From: a virus
Direction: 5' to 3' (one strand)
DNA: 64,000 bases
Virus record (IMG/VR): IMGVR_UViG_3300023174_004581
Location: 1-64,000 of that record
The notes beneath the pieces are model-generated. The model ran no database searches, was not told where the DNA came from, and was given only the letters and a program-made list of their open reading frames with translations. A program made the position numbers and the translations under genes. Shown here piece after piece: positions 43,326 through 52,863 of the stretch; position 1 is the stretch's first letter, and each line of letters opens with the position of its first letter.

Positions 43326-43333
43326 TCAATTTT
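43326..43333 (-). promoter_or_regulatory. Early promoter motif AAAATTGA overlapping a stop codon
   Basis: Exact octamer on the minus strand, 32 bases before ATG 43293; its TGA is the stop codon of the gene at 43326-44183. Confidence 0.75.
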
Positions 43334-44183
43334 TCAACAATTCATTCCGTAATTTATTTTTGCGATTCGTCCTGTTATTCATAGTATGTTTTCTATTACG
43401 GCGTGTCTTTCCACCCTTCTTCACTTCTAACAATTCTATCATTCGCTCTAATGATTTTAGATACAACTGTCCCATTGTTGATTTTTCTTCATCGTTCTTT
43501 ACTTCTTGGAGTTTTGTTTTGTAGTGCTCTAAAGAAAAATCTATATCCCAAAAGGTGTTTTGGAACTTCGCACATTCATTATAATTATCAAATGTTTTCA
43601 CAGTATAGCCAATATCTTTATACATATCTAAAAGAACGTTGGGCACATGTTTCACCTTACGAATATAGGAATCTCCTGAATCGTCGTATTCGGCTTCTGG
43701 AAAGAATGACTGAAATGTTTCAATAAGTTTCCGTTTTACAACACGGGTAAAATTCACTTCCATAAGAGGTTTTGAATAGGTGCCAGAGAGTAGATTAAAT
43801 TGTACATGGTCTTTTGTTTTCATGAGTTCGCCGCCACCATAAATATTTACGGCGTTTATACGTTCATTATAGGCTAGGGATTGATGGCGTGTTCCAATTT
43901 CATACGGGGAAACAACTTCTGTAGCCACAAATTGTATTTCCTCAGTCTCATTTGCATACAGAAGCCATGTGTAAATGCCGTCTTTTGCGGTTTGTAATTC
44001 TCCAGCATTCAAGCGGGGAAACATTCGTAAAACGGCTTGTATTTTTTCGGGGTCTTCCTTAATACTTTTTGAACCATAGACCTTTCCAACAAAGACGTGT
44101 TTCCCGTCGTCATTGAGAACACTACAGTCAGAGGGTCTGAACATAAGAATTGGGTGCGTTTTGACACGCCCGATACTTTTCAT
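43326..44183 (-). CDS. Orphan protein with GG-basic C-terminal tail
   Basis: 285 residues. The body begins MKSIGRVKTHPILMFRPSD; a helical segment (LYLKSLERMIELLEVK) leads to KKGGKTRRNRKHTMNNRTNR ending in KNKLRNELLKN. No known domain. Its terminal AAA AAT TGA is part of the early motif of the next gene, so promoter and stop codon are shared. Confidence 0.7.
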   Translation of the reverse strand: MKSIGRVKTHPILMFRPSDCSVLNDDGKHVFVGKVYGSKSIKEDPEKIQAVLRMFPRLNAGELQTAKDGIYTWLLYANETEEIQFVATEVVSPYEIGTRHQSLAYNERINAVNIYGGGELMKTKDHVQFNLLSGTYSKPLMEVNFTRVVKRKLIETFQSFFPEAEYDDSGDSYIRKVKHVPNVLLDMYKDIGYTVKTFDNYNECAKFQNTFWDIDFSLEHYKTKLQEVKNDEEKSTMGQLYLKSLERMIELLEVKKGGKTRRNRKHTMNNRTNRKNKLRNELLKN

Positions 44184-44223
44184 ACTCTATTATTGCTTCT
44201 TATTCTTTTGAGTGAAGAATAAA

Positions 44224-44289
44224 GTAGGGATGGATAGCTGCAGCTTGCGGGATAAATTTCTTAAGCGGAATGTGTATCGTAAACAGAAA
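44224..44289 (+). repeat. Direct repeat A (66 bp)
   Basis: 66 bp, about 59 identical to repeat B at 45379-45444. Starts gtagggatggatagctgc and ends cgtaaacagaaa. It lies 3' of the 44393 gene and 5' of the 43326 gene. Its last part also occurs near 42855. Perhaps a transferred 3' flank or part of a duplicated gene unit. Confidence 0.85.
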
Positions 44290-44351
44290 ATTTATTTTTG
44301 TTTAAGATATATTTATGATACGTTCTTGTTTGCTTAATAAAGGGGGTTTGA

Positions 44352-44371
44352 AAGGGGGAGCTATCCCCCTT
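44352..44371. terminator. GC-rich hairpin after the ankyrin gene
   Basis: AAGGGGG (44352-44358) pairs perfectly with CCCCCTT (44365-44371) around AGCTAT. It lies 22 bases beyond the stop of the minus-strand gene at 44393 and fits the mimivirus transcript-end hairpin. Confidence 0.65.
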
Positions 44372-44392
44372 AGTGATAAGGATTTATCAACT

Positions 44393-45349
44393 TTACATGT
44401 TTTTCCTCGTTTTTTTCACCTTAGGAAGTCCGTGTGCTCTCATCCAGGCAACCGTTGCTGTATTGCGAGCCGTGTGCGTTCTTTTTTTAGCAGCTTTACT
44501 TATATTTTTGTATTTAATACCAAAGTGAGAGAGATCAATACCGACGGCCCATTCAGGTTTATAAGCAAGTAACATATTCAATATTTTTTTTGCATCGTTA
44601 TCAATCTTTTCATAAAGATACTCGATTCCGTCTTCCTGTAGTAGTTCCATTGCATCCGATACTTGTGACTCATGGATACTGAGGACCAAAGGGATAGGAT
44701 TTTGGCCTTCGCTGGGATCAAATCGCTTATCTGCAAGAATTTGTTTAAGAAAATAGTTCGAGCCTCCGCCCCACATCAGATTACGAACCGCTATTGAAAC
44801 AGCATTTGTATTATCACTATTTGAATCGACCCAACTAATATTTAGATTTGGAAATTTAAGAAGTTTATCAAAAATAACCTCATCGCCGGCATAAATTGCC
44901 ATAAAAAGTGGAGTATCATTCCTAAAAGTTTTACCATTCACATCAATCCATGGAATGCTAAGTAGTTGGATAATCATCTTCCTACATATTTCGTCATTGT
45001 TACCAAGCAGTCTTTCACCTGAATATACTCTTAATGCTTCAAGTAGCGGATTACACAGTTCCGGACGATTATTATATGTGTTTACATCTATGCCTGGAGT
45101 CGCTAGTAGTTTTTCGAAATTTTCAAGATTATGATCATTAATGGCTTGGGTGAGTAGCGTATGACCGTTCGATTGTATAGCATTAACATCATTCTTATCT
45201 TTTATACACCGACCGGTTTTCGGATTACGAACTTGACCGGACGGGCAGGGTACAAGTTTTTTCCCAATAGAACCTGTCTCTTTAACGCATCGGCGGGTTT
45301 TTGGATTCCGAATTTGACCCGGGGGGCACGGTAGTATTTGTTTAGGCAT
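44393..45349 (-). CDS. Ankyrin protein with two CPxGxxRNPKTxRC motifs
   Basis: 318 residues. The N-terminus carries two copies of the motif: PCPPGQIRNPKTRRCVK and PCPSGQVRNPKTGRCIK, a small Cys-pair element I associate with several giant-virus proteins. Ankyrin-like units follow: NGHTLLTQAINDHNLENFEKLL and TPLFMAIYAGDEVIFDKLL. C-terminus KKTRKNM is a short version of the basic tail. Probable protein-binding role; partner unknown. Confidence 0.8.
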   Translation of the reverse strand: MPKQILPCPPGQIRNPKTRRCVKETGSIGKKLVPCPSGQVRNPKTGRCIKDKNDVNAIQSNGHTLLTQAINDHNLENFEKLLATPGIDVNTYNNRPELCNPLLEALRVYSGERLLGNNDEICRKMIIQLLSIPWIDVNGKTFRNDTPLFMAIYAGDEVIFDKLLKFPNLNISWVDSNSDNTNAVSIAVRNLMWGGGSNYFLKQILADKRFDPSEGQNPIPLVLSIHESQVSDAMELLQEDGIEYLYEKIDNDAKKILNMLLAYKPEWAVGIDLSHFGIKYKNISKAAKKRTHTARNTATVAWMRAHGLPKVKKTRKNM

Positions 45350-45378
45350 TCTATTATAGAATGGTAAATTCTTCTACG

Positions 45379-45444
45379 GTAGGGATGGATAGTTGCAGTT
45401 TGCGGGATAAATTTCTTAAGCAACATATGTATCATAAACAGAAA
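45379..45444 (+). repeat. Direct repeat B (66 bp)
   Basis: Partner of repeat A; the seven differences are scattered. It lies directly 3' of the ankyrin fragment at 45453-45614 and 5' of the ankyrin gene at 44393. Confidence 0.85.
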
Positions 45445-45452
45445 TTTTAATT

Positions 45453-45614
45453 TTAAGAGACGAACGATCTCGAGATAACTTTTTCGCAGGCTATTGTTAA
45501 AGCAGTATTTTGGTCAGATTGAACAGCATTAATAATATCAGCAACACCGGGCTTCGCTAGTTCAACACGCAACGCTTTAATATCATTGAAAACTACGGCT
45601 CTATACAATGCCAT
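45453..45614 (-). pseudogene. Short ankyrin fragment
   Basis: 53 codons from ATG 45614 to TAA. It reads ALYRAVVFNDIKALRVELA, then NAVQSDQNTALTIACEK: one and a half ankyrin units that stop without a tail, as in a truncated paralogue of the neighbouring ankyrin genes. It may be a remnant left by the event that duplicated repeats A and B, or a tiny functional gene. Confidence 0.55.
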
Positions 45615-45830
45615 TGTATTCTATTTAAGGTATGCAATTTCCGAGGTATAACCCGAAAATCAATTAAACGAGCCACAAAATTATCAAAATCCTTTGACTT
45701 GTACGATTTAAAATACAACGTGCCGAAACGGAAGGATTTAGCAGTAGGTCTGGTATATTTCAATTGTGTAAAATCAAAACGCCTATTGATGAATTATTTT
45801 TACGTGTTGGAAAAATTCAACCTTGTAGGT
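45615..45830. other. Intergenic region, nothing recognised
   Basis: About 215 bases between the ankyrin fragment and the 45831 gene. AT-rich, no clear motif, repeat or hairpin seen. Confidence 0.5.
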
Positions 45831-47405
45831 TTATTTCCGTTGACGACGTGTTTGCCGTTTACGTTTTATACTGCGTTTACGGGAGCCTCCACCACTTGCT
45901 GGCTTCGAAGCCATTAAGTTTCTTACCGCAGCATTTGCTGCGGCGTTTCGTGCGACTTGCTCTTCACGAGTTCCTAGAGTTCTGCCGTAGGCTCGTGCGC
46001 GGACTTCTTCATACAGAGGACCACCAGGTTCAGCCAAGAGTGGGGCTTGGCGTTCGGCTTCCTCATTTAAATGTCTAACTGCCCATTTGAGAAATTCCTG
46101 ATATTTTTCATACCATGATATCGGAAGAAGCTTATATTTGTACGCATTGGCGTCTGACAATGTTTTTCGTGCGGCCATGGCGTGCTCAAGGTCGGCCAAT
46201 TGCTCACGGAATCTATCCAATACTTTAGGTGTTAAATACGCAACTCTATCAAGTATGGGCGTTCCTTCAGGAAGACTATCACGATCCGCAAGCACAAGCC
46301 GTCCATCCTGCTCTACGAAAGTGCGAATCTTGGTGAGACTCTGTATGAGTGCCTTCCTTTTCTCAACATGTGTAGTATCCATAATAAAAGCACTAAACTC
46401 TTTGAAAAATCGTGTGGTTGGAATCGCCGCTAGCAGAGGTGTTGTAAGAAACCGCTCCGCTCCAACTATACTTTTATATTCCTGTACGTAATTCGGATCC
46501 GCACCTAAATCAAGTAATAGATTGACGATACGCATATTTCCATTTACTATTGCTGTGACTAACGCACGTGACGGATCCGCACCGTAGCGAACCATGTCGT
46601 GTATATAACGCTCTTGTTGTTCTTGTGTAAAATATCGATTGGCTTCAATTAATAATTCAATCGCACCGTAGACAGAATATAATCCAACAGATAGCGTTTC
46701 TCTATAGTAGTAGTCGGGGGGTGGCAAAGGAAACTCATCTGGTAGAATCTTTATAGCATAACCACGCACAAGGTTATGATTTTCTATATTGTCTAGCTGC
46801 GGAGTATTTTTCCGTTTCAGAATATCGGATATGCTAATGCGTCCTTCGCCACTTTTGATTGCTATAATAAGTTCATCGGTGGTTTTCTTCACTGCGGGTG
46901 TCATTGGTGTTCGTAGAACAGGTGCTAGTTCGGCCGGGGCGGCGGCTACTGTGACTGCTGTGACTGCTGGCACATTCTCTTCAGCTTTAGGAGCATTACG
47001 CACTGAAACTGGCATAGTGTTTGGTGCGAATTCTCCAACTGTTTCGGTCACATCTTTTGCGGTAACTGTAGAACCCTTTACATTATAATATGGCGTAGGT
47101 TCAAATGAATAATAGTAATAAGTCTCATCGGCTTTACGAGTATCTTTGGAGGGTGCGTTGTCCTTGTTCCAGAATGTGTGAAACGATGATTTCGTATAGT
47201 ATTTATCGATTATTTTCACATCAGCTACACCACTTAATAAAAATATCGTTTTCTTCTTTCCCTCTGGAACAGGTTTTACTGCGGAAACAAGTTTTCCTCG
47301 AACCGCACCAGCTACTAACCCGTTCGTTATAAGACGTGATACTGGCACAATATAATATCGTTGACCGGAAACGAGACGGTCTTTTGGAACTTCCTTGTAT
47401 TCCAT
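45831..47405 (-). CDS. Ankyrin protein with GG-basic C-terminal tail
   Basis: 524 residues. The N-terminal ~110 residues are beta-like with KKTIFLLSG. A Pro/Ala/Val linker (~135-170) separates them from ankyrin-like repeats: YGADPSRALVTAIVNGNMRIVNLLLDLGADPN, then TTPLLAAIP. The C-terminus is helical and ends SGGGSRKRSIKRKRQTRRQRK. Ankyrin arrays bind host proteins; the tail recurs in many neighbours. Confidence 0.8.
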   Translation of the reverse strand: MEYKEVPKDRLVSGQRYYIVPVSRLITNGLVAGAVRGKLVSAVKPVPEGKKKTIFLLSGVADVKIIDKYYTKSSFHTFWNKDNAPSKDTRKADETYYYYSFEPTPYYNVKGSTVTAKDVTETVGEFAPNTMPVSVRNAPKAEENVPAVTAVTVAAAPAELAPVLRTPMTPAVKKTTDELIIAIKSGEGRISISDILKRKNTPQLDNIENHNLVRGYAIKILPDEFPLPPPDYYYRETLSVGLYSVYGAIELLIEANRYFTQEQQERYIHDMVRYGADPSRALVTAIVNGNMRIVNLLLDLGADPNYVQEYKSIVGAERFLTTPLLAAIPTTRFFKEFSAFIMDTTHVEKRKALIQSLTKIRTFVEQDGRLVLADRDSLPEGTPILDRVAYLTPKVLDRFREQLADLEHAMAARKTLSDANAYKYKLLPISWYEKYQEFLKWAVRHLNEEAERQAPLLAEPGGPLYEEVRARAYGRTLGTREEQVARNAAANAAVRNLMASKPASGGGSRKRSIKRKRQTRRQRK

Positions 47406-47464
47406 TCTAATAGATGAAATTGTTTTATCTATTTGAATAAATTATACATATAGGAATAGGGATA

Positions 47465-48418
47465 ATGGAAGATACAGCAATTTGTGAAGCGATTCGTGCG
47501 TACTTGACGAAGATTCAAGTGAAGGGTATAAGTGAGACGAAACGCAGATTCCGTTTAGAATTTGACTACAATGGAACACATTATAGAACACATTTCATCG
47601 CTGCACACGATGATGAAGCGATTGCTGTACACAATTCGTGTATTTGGGTGGGGTATGAATATATGGATGAAAAAGGAATACCGCAAAACAAGTTTATTGG
47701 ACGTATTGATAGTGATTCGTCCGCAAGGAAATGTTTTGAACCTATTTTAATAACGAACGCACGGAATAAACCCGGTCGTCGTACAACCGCAGCCGACGTA
47801 TTACAAATCCTCAAAACGAAACTCAGTCTCGCATTTCCTATATCTGCTGGAGTCAATCTCACTGATGGGGCCCAAAAAGACCGCATTTTGATTGCACCGT
47901 TCAATATCCTTCGTGGTGGTAATGCGTTTTATGAAAAATACGGATATAGAAGTGCTCCAATCACTGAGTTGAAAACGAAGATACAAACGTTTCCGTGGTC
48001 TGCTTGTAATGAAGAAATAAAGAAGGTTATTCAAGACTGTACTGGACGGAGCGATTGGGCTCCTGATATGCGTCTTATGGATATTATGAAAACGATATCG
48101 TGGGAGCAGGAAAAGGCCTATAACAATGTGAAAGGTCCCGTTGATGACGATGACGAAGATGATTTTATACATCCGTCGTTGAGTTATCGTGTATTCCGTC
48201 ATTTTGCGACGATTGCTGGAGGCATTCCGTTTGAACAAACAGATCAGTTCCGAACGGGAACTATTTGGGAATTCTGGTTAGATTCTGAATCGGCGGAATG
48301 GAGACGATGTAATGAAGACCTTGTATTTACGGAGTTTGAGCCAGTTGTGGGGGGTGGACGCCGCAAAACTCGTACGAAAAACCAGCGACGAAATAAGAGC
48401 AGACGCAACCGTCATTGA
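47465..48418 (+). CDS. Orphan protein with GG-basic C-terminal tail
   Basis: 317 residues. A central acidic run (VDDDDEDDF) and the segment ILRGGNAFYEKYGYRS, which looks like the end of a GNAT-type fold or a giant-virus motif of unknown meaning. The tail is VGGGRRKTRTKNQRRNKSRR. No confident domain. A strong hairpin follows the stop. Confidence 0.7.
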   Translation: MEDTAICEAIRAYLTKIQVKGISETKRRFRLEFDYNGTHYRTHFIAAHDDEAIAVHNSCIWVGYEYMDEKGIPQNKFIGRIDSDSSARKCFEPILITNARNKPGRRTTAADVLQILKTKLSLAFPISAGVNLTDGAQKDRILIAPFNILRGGNAFYEKYGYRSAPITELKTKIQTFPWSACNEEIKKVIQDCTGRSDWAPDMRLMDIMKTISWEQEKAYNNVKGPVDDDDEDDFIHPSLSYRVFRHFATIAGGIPFEQTDQFRTGTIWEFWLDSESAEWRRCNEDLVFTEFEPVVGGGRRKTRTKNQRRNKSRRNRH

Positions 48419-48440
48419 GTTGCTCCGAATCAGGCAAAAT

Positions 48441-48474
48441 ATAATGCGATTCTATTTACGAATAATCGCATTAT
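48441..48474. terminator. 3' hairpin between convergent genes
   Basis: ataatgcgatt (48441-48451) pairs perfectly (11 bp) with aatcgcattat (48464-48474), loop of 12. It stands between the ends of the 47465 and 48497 genes and could end transcripts from both sides. Confidence 0.7.
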
Positions 48475-48496
48475 AATTCTTAGATTTGAATACTCC

Positions 48497-51400
48497 TTAC
48501 GATTCTACTTGCTCAGGAGCAAACTCACGTGTGGACTTTTTCGTTTTTTTAACTTTCTTTTCTTCTACAGACGCATTTGTGAGGCTTTGACTTGATTTTG
48601 ATTTTTTTATCTTTTTGACAGGTTTTTCCTCTTCTTGTTCAGGTACTACTTCATCAACTACTCTACGGCTTGATTTCCGTTTTTTCTTCTTCTGCGATAA
48701 CTCGGTCTCTTCAGACGGCGTGGCCACAATAGTATTCACGGGCGGCGTATCATCTTCAACCGGTTCTTTGTTTTGAATCGCGTTCATGTATCGTGCCGCA
48801 ATATCACTTAATGTTCTTGGTGAACTGAGTTTGATGGACTTCTGACTTGATGCGGATGTCGGTGATTGTACGAGCGGTGTAACAGCCGCTTTCGCATCCT
48901 CTTCTGTGCTAGACGACGATGATTTGCGATTTTGCGGCGGAATGTTGCGAGTGCCGCTCGATGTAAAGGCTCTGCGTCCATTACTATCGTCAATCGTAGC
49001 GGATGTCTTACCTGAAGCAATCTGAACCAGATTCGGTGCGGATTTGTATTGTTGTAAGAATTTTAGAGAATTGAGAGCTATTTTTGCCGTGAGTGTACTC
49101 GGCTCCGCTGCCTTTATAGTCGCAGCAACCTCGTCTTGTTTTACTACACGCAACGACTGTTCCTTCCTCCATTGTGTTGCTAATGAGGCTACATCATTCG
49201 TAGGCCATGACTGTTTTGTGCCATCTTGGTTGAGCATAGGATGTTCATACGTTGTATACTCTCGTATAACCTTACTTTTACTCAGCGGAGTCGGTTTGAC
49301 GTGCTTGTTTCTACGTCTTAAGAATAGTAAAGATGCGGTCAGAACTCCAATCACCGCCAGAGATCCAAGAACCGCACCAATCGCTGTATTATTATTGGAT
49401 GGTGGTGCTACATTGTTTTGGTTGATAACTGGCGGTGTATTTTCCAAAAGTGTACTTGCGATGACAGACGCATCCTCCGCACCCATGACAAGAATCTTAT
49501 TTGTGATTTTAATAACAATAGACGACAGTTGCGAAATGCGTGTGTCCTCCCCAAGCATATTCGCCCATCCGCCTATTTGGCTCATTACAAAGTCTGTCGG
49601 TGGCATCAATCCGTCTGTTGACGCTTGATACAGGATATCTGAATAATTATATACCCCATTGTTATTTGCCGAGGTGAGTGGATCTGTGTAGCCCATATTG
49701 CTGCTTAAACTTTGTAGAATTGCGGCGACTTTGGCTGCGTAAGCAGATCCTAGACTTCCAACAATATTTGTTGCGTTGTCTATTACTGTTTGTAAAAGCC
49801 GGCCGGTCGGCGTACGTATACCAATCGTCATTGTAATTGCGACCGCTCTGTCTTTGCCTGGTGTGAAGACAACCGGATCGCTCAGCGATTGTGTGCTTGG
49901 ATTTGCGGTGCTACAAACAGTGGGGGTTTGCTTCGTATTGCCTAAATAGGCCGACGATACTGTCAATGTATTGGACGGCTTATAGACAATATCCGTTGTA
50001 GAACTTGCGTATACATCCGCTGCTGCCGCACCCGAAATACACGCAATGCTGTTGCGTAGATAGGGCAGTGTGGACGTATTGAGAAGTGCGGACGCTGTTA
50101 TACGAGAGCCCACTACAATGAAGGTTGTTGATACGGATAGTTGTGGGATTGGACTGGACGGACTCGGCATAACGAGTTTTGATGGAGACCGTGTTTGTGT
50201 GTAGGTTGTAGTGGACGTAACGGTCGCAGTGATGGTCGCTGTACGTGTAGGTGTGGCGGTTTGTGATACAGGAGTTGCTGAAGGAGCCGTTGTCGCAGAT
50301 AGAGTGGGCGACGGTGATGATGAATAGCTGTTTGAGGGGGATTCTGAAATAGATGTTGATATCGTGGTTGAAGGAGAGGACGAATACGTAGGAGTGCGTG
50401 TCTGTGTCTTTGTTTTCGACACCGATGCGGATTCGGATACCGATGGGGAGCCCGTTCGAAGCGGCGTCCGTGTTGTGCTTACAGATTTAGCGGGTGATAC
50501 ACTTTCTGATTCAGTCTTTGTTGCAGAGGGGGATTCCGTCATCGAATGCGTGCTACTGCGTGTTTCAGACCCTGATGCGGTCGTAGTCTTTGATTGTGAT
50601 GATGACGCTGTAGATGTTTTTGTATCCGATGGCGTATCAGAGGTTGACGCAGTTTCCGAGCGGGTTACTGACATGCTAATTGAGTCACTACGTGATTGTG
50701 AGAGTGACGGTGTGTATGATTTTGAAACACTCGTGGATACGCTCGGCGTTTGAACAACAGTGCGTGAAGGCGAACCAGATGCGACTTCGCTACGGGATTG
50801 CGAAATGCTCACTGTGTCTGAGCGTGAAAGGGAGCGTGATAGTGTGGGAGAAACGCTCGTACTGACACTCTTTGTAAGCGTGCCGACCATACTAGACGTG
50901 ACAGATGTGGTGCGTGTTTCGCTGGCCGTTTTTGTTTCAGAGGCGGTGCTTGTGCGTGACACTGATTCGCTCGCAGAATTACTGCGTGATTGCGACTGTG
51001 ATGGTGTGTATGATTTTGAAACACTCGTGGATACACTCGGCGTTTGAACAATAGTGCGTGAAGGCGAACCAGATGCGACTTCGCTACGAGATTGCGAAAT
51101 GCTCGCTGTGCCTGAGCGTGAAATGGAGCGTGAAAGCGTGGGAGAAACGCTCGTACTGACACTCTTTGTAAGCGTGCCAACCATACTAGACGTAGCAGAC
51201 GTGGTGCGTGTTTCGCTCGCCGTTTTTGTTTCAGAGGCAGTGTTTGTGCGTGAGGAGGAACCAGATGCGACTTCGCTACGAGATTGCGAAATGCTCGCTG
51301 TGCCTGAGCGTGAAAGGGAGCGTGAAATCGTGGGAGAAACGCTCGTACTGACACTCTTTGTAAGCGTGCCAACCATACTAGACGTAGCAGACGTGGTGCG

Positions 51401-52756
51401 TGTTTCGCTCGCCGTTTTCGTTTCAGAGGCAGTGTTTGTACGTGAGGAGGAACCAGATGCGACTTCGCTACGGGATTGCGAAATGCTCGCTGTGCCTGAG
51501 CGTGAAAGGGAGCGTGATAGTGTGGGGTAAACGCTTGTACTGACACTCTTTGTAAGCGTACCGACCATACTAGACGTAGCAGACGTGGTGCGTGTTTGGC
51601 TCGCCGTTTTTGTTTCAGAGGCAGTGTTTGTACGTGTCTTGGACAGTGACGGTGTATCACTGCTCGACGGTGATGCGGAACGTGTATCTGATGCTGCGGC
51701 ACCTACCCGTGATATAGATGATGTATACGACGCACTATTACTTCTTGTTGGAGTACTCGACTCAATTATAGATGGAGTAGTGCTTCGAGAACGTGATACA
51801 GACCCTGAGACTGTTTTCGTAACTGTAAGAGATGCGGATAAACTATTGGACTGCGAACAACGGAATCCTACACATGATCTGGAAGGAGTGTTTGATATTG
51901 CTGACATATTTGTTGCGGTTGCTGTCTGTGTACGAGTTATCGTTCGTGATGTTGATGGCGTAAGAGAGGTGCTTATTGACACCGATGGCGTAGCCGGTAA
52001 GGACTTGGATGCGGATAGACTCGACCCCGTCGATATCGAGGTCGATGGAGAAGGAATTCTGGATATACTTGGAGATGCGGATACACTATTGGATTGTGAG
52101 CAGCGGAAGCCTACGCAAGAGGTTGACGCACTGGCGGAAAACCAAGTGCCGGACACTGTGCGACTTCTCGACACACTGCTTGTTATGGATTTCGTAGGTG
52201 TATCACTGCCAGACTGCGACCGACTGAGCCCGTATGAGACAGATGGAGAGGTAGACGGTGTAGGTATACGTGACCGTGTAGCAGATGCGGTTAGACTATT
52301 CGACTGTGAACAACGGAATCCTACACATGAACTAGATGGGGTGTTTGATACTCCTGACATATTCGTTGCAGTTGTCGTCTGTGTGCGAGTTATCGTTCGA
52401 GATATTGATGGCGTAAGAGAGGTGCTTATCGAAACAGATGGCGTAGCCGGTAAGGACTTGGATGCGGATAGACTCGATCCTTTCGACATTGAGGTTGATG
52501 GAGAGGGGATTCTGGACACACTTCGAGATGCGGATACACTATTGGATTGTGAGCAGCGGAATCCTACACAAGAGGCTGACGCACTTGCGGAAAACCAAGT
52601 GCCGGACACTGTGCGACTTCTGGACACACTGCGAGACTGCGACCGACTAACCGATACAGATTTGCTTCTGCTGTAGGAGTTCGAGGATGATAAAGAGGGT
52701 GATTGCGACGCTGTGCCTATGAGCAGCAAACCCCAGAATAATGCCTTTAACATCAT
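48497..52756 (-). CDS. Large Ser/Thr-rich repetitive type I membrane protein
   Basis: 1419 residues from ATG 52756. Signal peptide MMLKALFWGLLLIGTASQS. Then ~800 residues of Ser/Arg/Thr-rich repeats: four cassettes with SCVGFRCSQSN (paired Cys) and four ~62-residue units with TSSMVGTLTKSVSTSV. A globular domain (~860-1100, with SIACISGAAAADVY) is followed by a membrane helix (AIGAVLGSLAVIGVLTASLLFL) and RRRNKH, then a ~280-residue tail with KKKRKSSRR and KKTKKSTRE. It resembles the protein at the left edge in plan. Likely a heavily O-glycosylated virion or cell-surface protein. Variant early motif upstream. Confidence 0.85.
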   Translation of the reverse strand: MMLKALFWGLLLIGTASQSPSLSSSNSYSRSKSVSVSRSQSRSVSRSRTVSGTWFSASASASCVGFRCSQSNSVSASRSVSRIPSPSTSMSKGSSLSASKSLPATPSVSISTSLTPSISRTITRTQTTTATNMSGVSNTPSSSCVGFRCSQSNSLTASATRSRIPTPSTSPSVSYGLSRSQSGSDTPTKSITSSVSRSRTVSGTWFSASASTSCVGFRCSQSNSVSASPSISRIPSPSTSISTGSSLSASKSLPATPSVSISTSLTPSTSRTITRTQTATATNMSAISNTPSRSCVGFRCSQSNSLSASLTVTKTVSGSVSRSRSTTPSIIESSTPTRSNSASYTSSISRVGAAASDTRSASPSSSDTPSLSKTRTNTASETKTASQTRTTSATSSMVGTLTKSVSTSVYPTLSRSLSRSGTASISQSRSEVASGSSSRTNTASETKTASETRTTSATSSMVGTLTKSVSTSVSPTISRSLSRSGTASISQSRSEVASGSSSRTNTASETKTASETRTTSATSSMVGTLTKSVSTSVSPTLSRSISRSGTASISQSRSEVASGSPSRTIVQTPSVSTSVSKSYTPSQSQSRSNSASESVSRTSTASETKTASETRTTSVTSSMVGTLTKSVSTSVSPTLSRSLSRSDTVSISQSRSEVASGSPSRTVVQTPSVSTSVSKSYTPSLSQSRSDSISMSVTRSETASTSDTPSDTKTSTASSSQSKTTTASGSETRSSTHSMTESPSATKTESESVSPAKSVSTTRTPLRTGSPSVSESASVSKTKTQTRTPTYSSSPSTTISTSISESPSNSYSSSPSPTLSATTAPSATPVSQTATPTRTATITATVTSTTTYTQTRSPSKLVMPSPSSPIPQLSVSTTFIVVGSRITASALLNTSTLPYLRNSIACISGAAAADVYASSTTDIVYKPSNTLTVSSAYLGNTKQTPTVCSTANPSTQSLSDPVVFTPGKDRAVAITMTIGIRTPTGRLLQTVIDNATNIVGSLGSAYAAKVAAILQSLSSNMGYTDPLTSANNNGVYNYSDILYQASTDGLMPPTDFVMSQIGGWANMLGEDTRISQLSSIVIKITNKILVMGAEDASVIASTLLENTPPVINQNNVAPPSNNNTAIGAVLGSLAVIGVLTASLLFLRRRNKHVKPTPLSKSKVIREYTTYEHPMLNQDGTKQSWPTNDVASLATQWRKEQSLRVVKQDEVAATIKAAEPSTLTAKIALNSLKFLQQYKSAPNLVQIASGKTSATIDDSNGRRAFTSSGTRNIPPQNRKSSSSSTEEDAKAAVTPLVQSPTSASSQKSIKLSSPRTLSDIAARYMNAIQNKEPVEDDTPPVNTIVATPSEETELSQKKKKRKSSRRVVDEVVPEQEEEKPVKKIKKSKSSQSLTNASVEEKKVKKTKKSTREFAPEQVES
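50755..51660 (-). repeat. Four tandem ~186-bp coding repeats
   Basis: Approximate bounds. Four near-identical copies encode units containing TASETKTASETRTTSATSS and SISQSRSEVASGS; two copies also carry a VQTPSVSTSVSKSYTPS insert. High identity at the DNA level suggests recent duplication or gene conversion, and possible assembly error. Confidence 0.8.
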
Positions 52757-52803
52757 TGTACACGAAACAACTTTTAAAATAATTATAACAAAACGCAGAG
52801 TTA

Positions 52804-52812
52804 TCAAATTTT
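52804..52812 (-). promoter_or_regulatory. Variant early motif AAAATTTGA
   Basis: Minus-strand AAAATTTGA, 47 bases before ATG 52756. Confidence 0.45.
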
Positions 52813-52863
52813 ACGCTTTGGGTTTGAATTAGAAAACAAAAATAAAATATGTATTTGGTGTAA

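Noticed and set aside
51585-52676. Plus-strand ORF of 363 residues and two others (50364, 51054) opposite the Ser-rich gene
   Set aside because: They are antisense shadows: the Ser/Arg/Thr repeat in one strand leaves the other free of stops and gives Asp/Val/Leu repeats with no promoter or motif.
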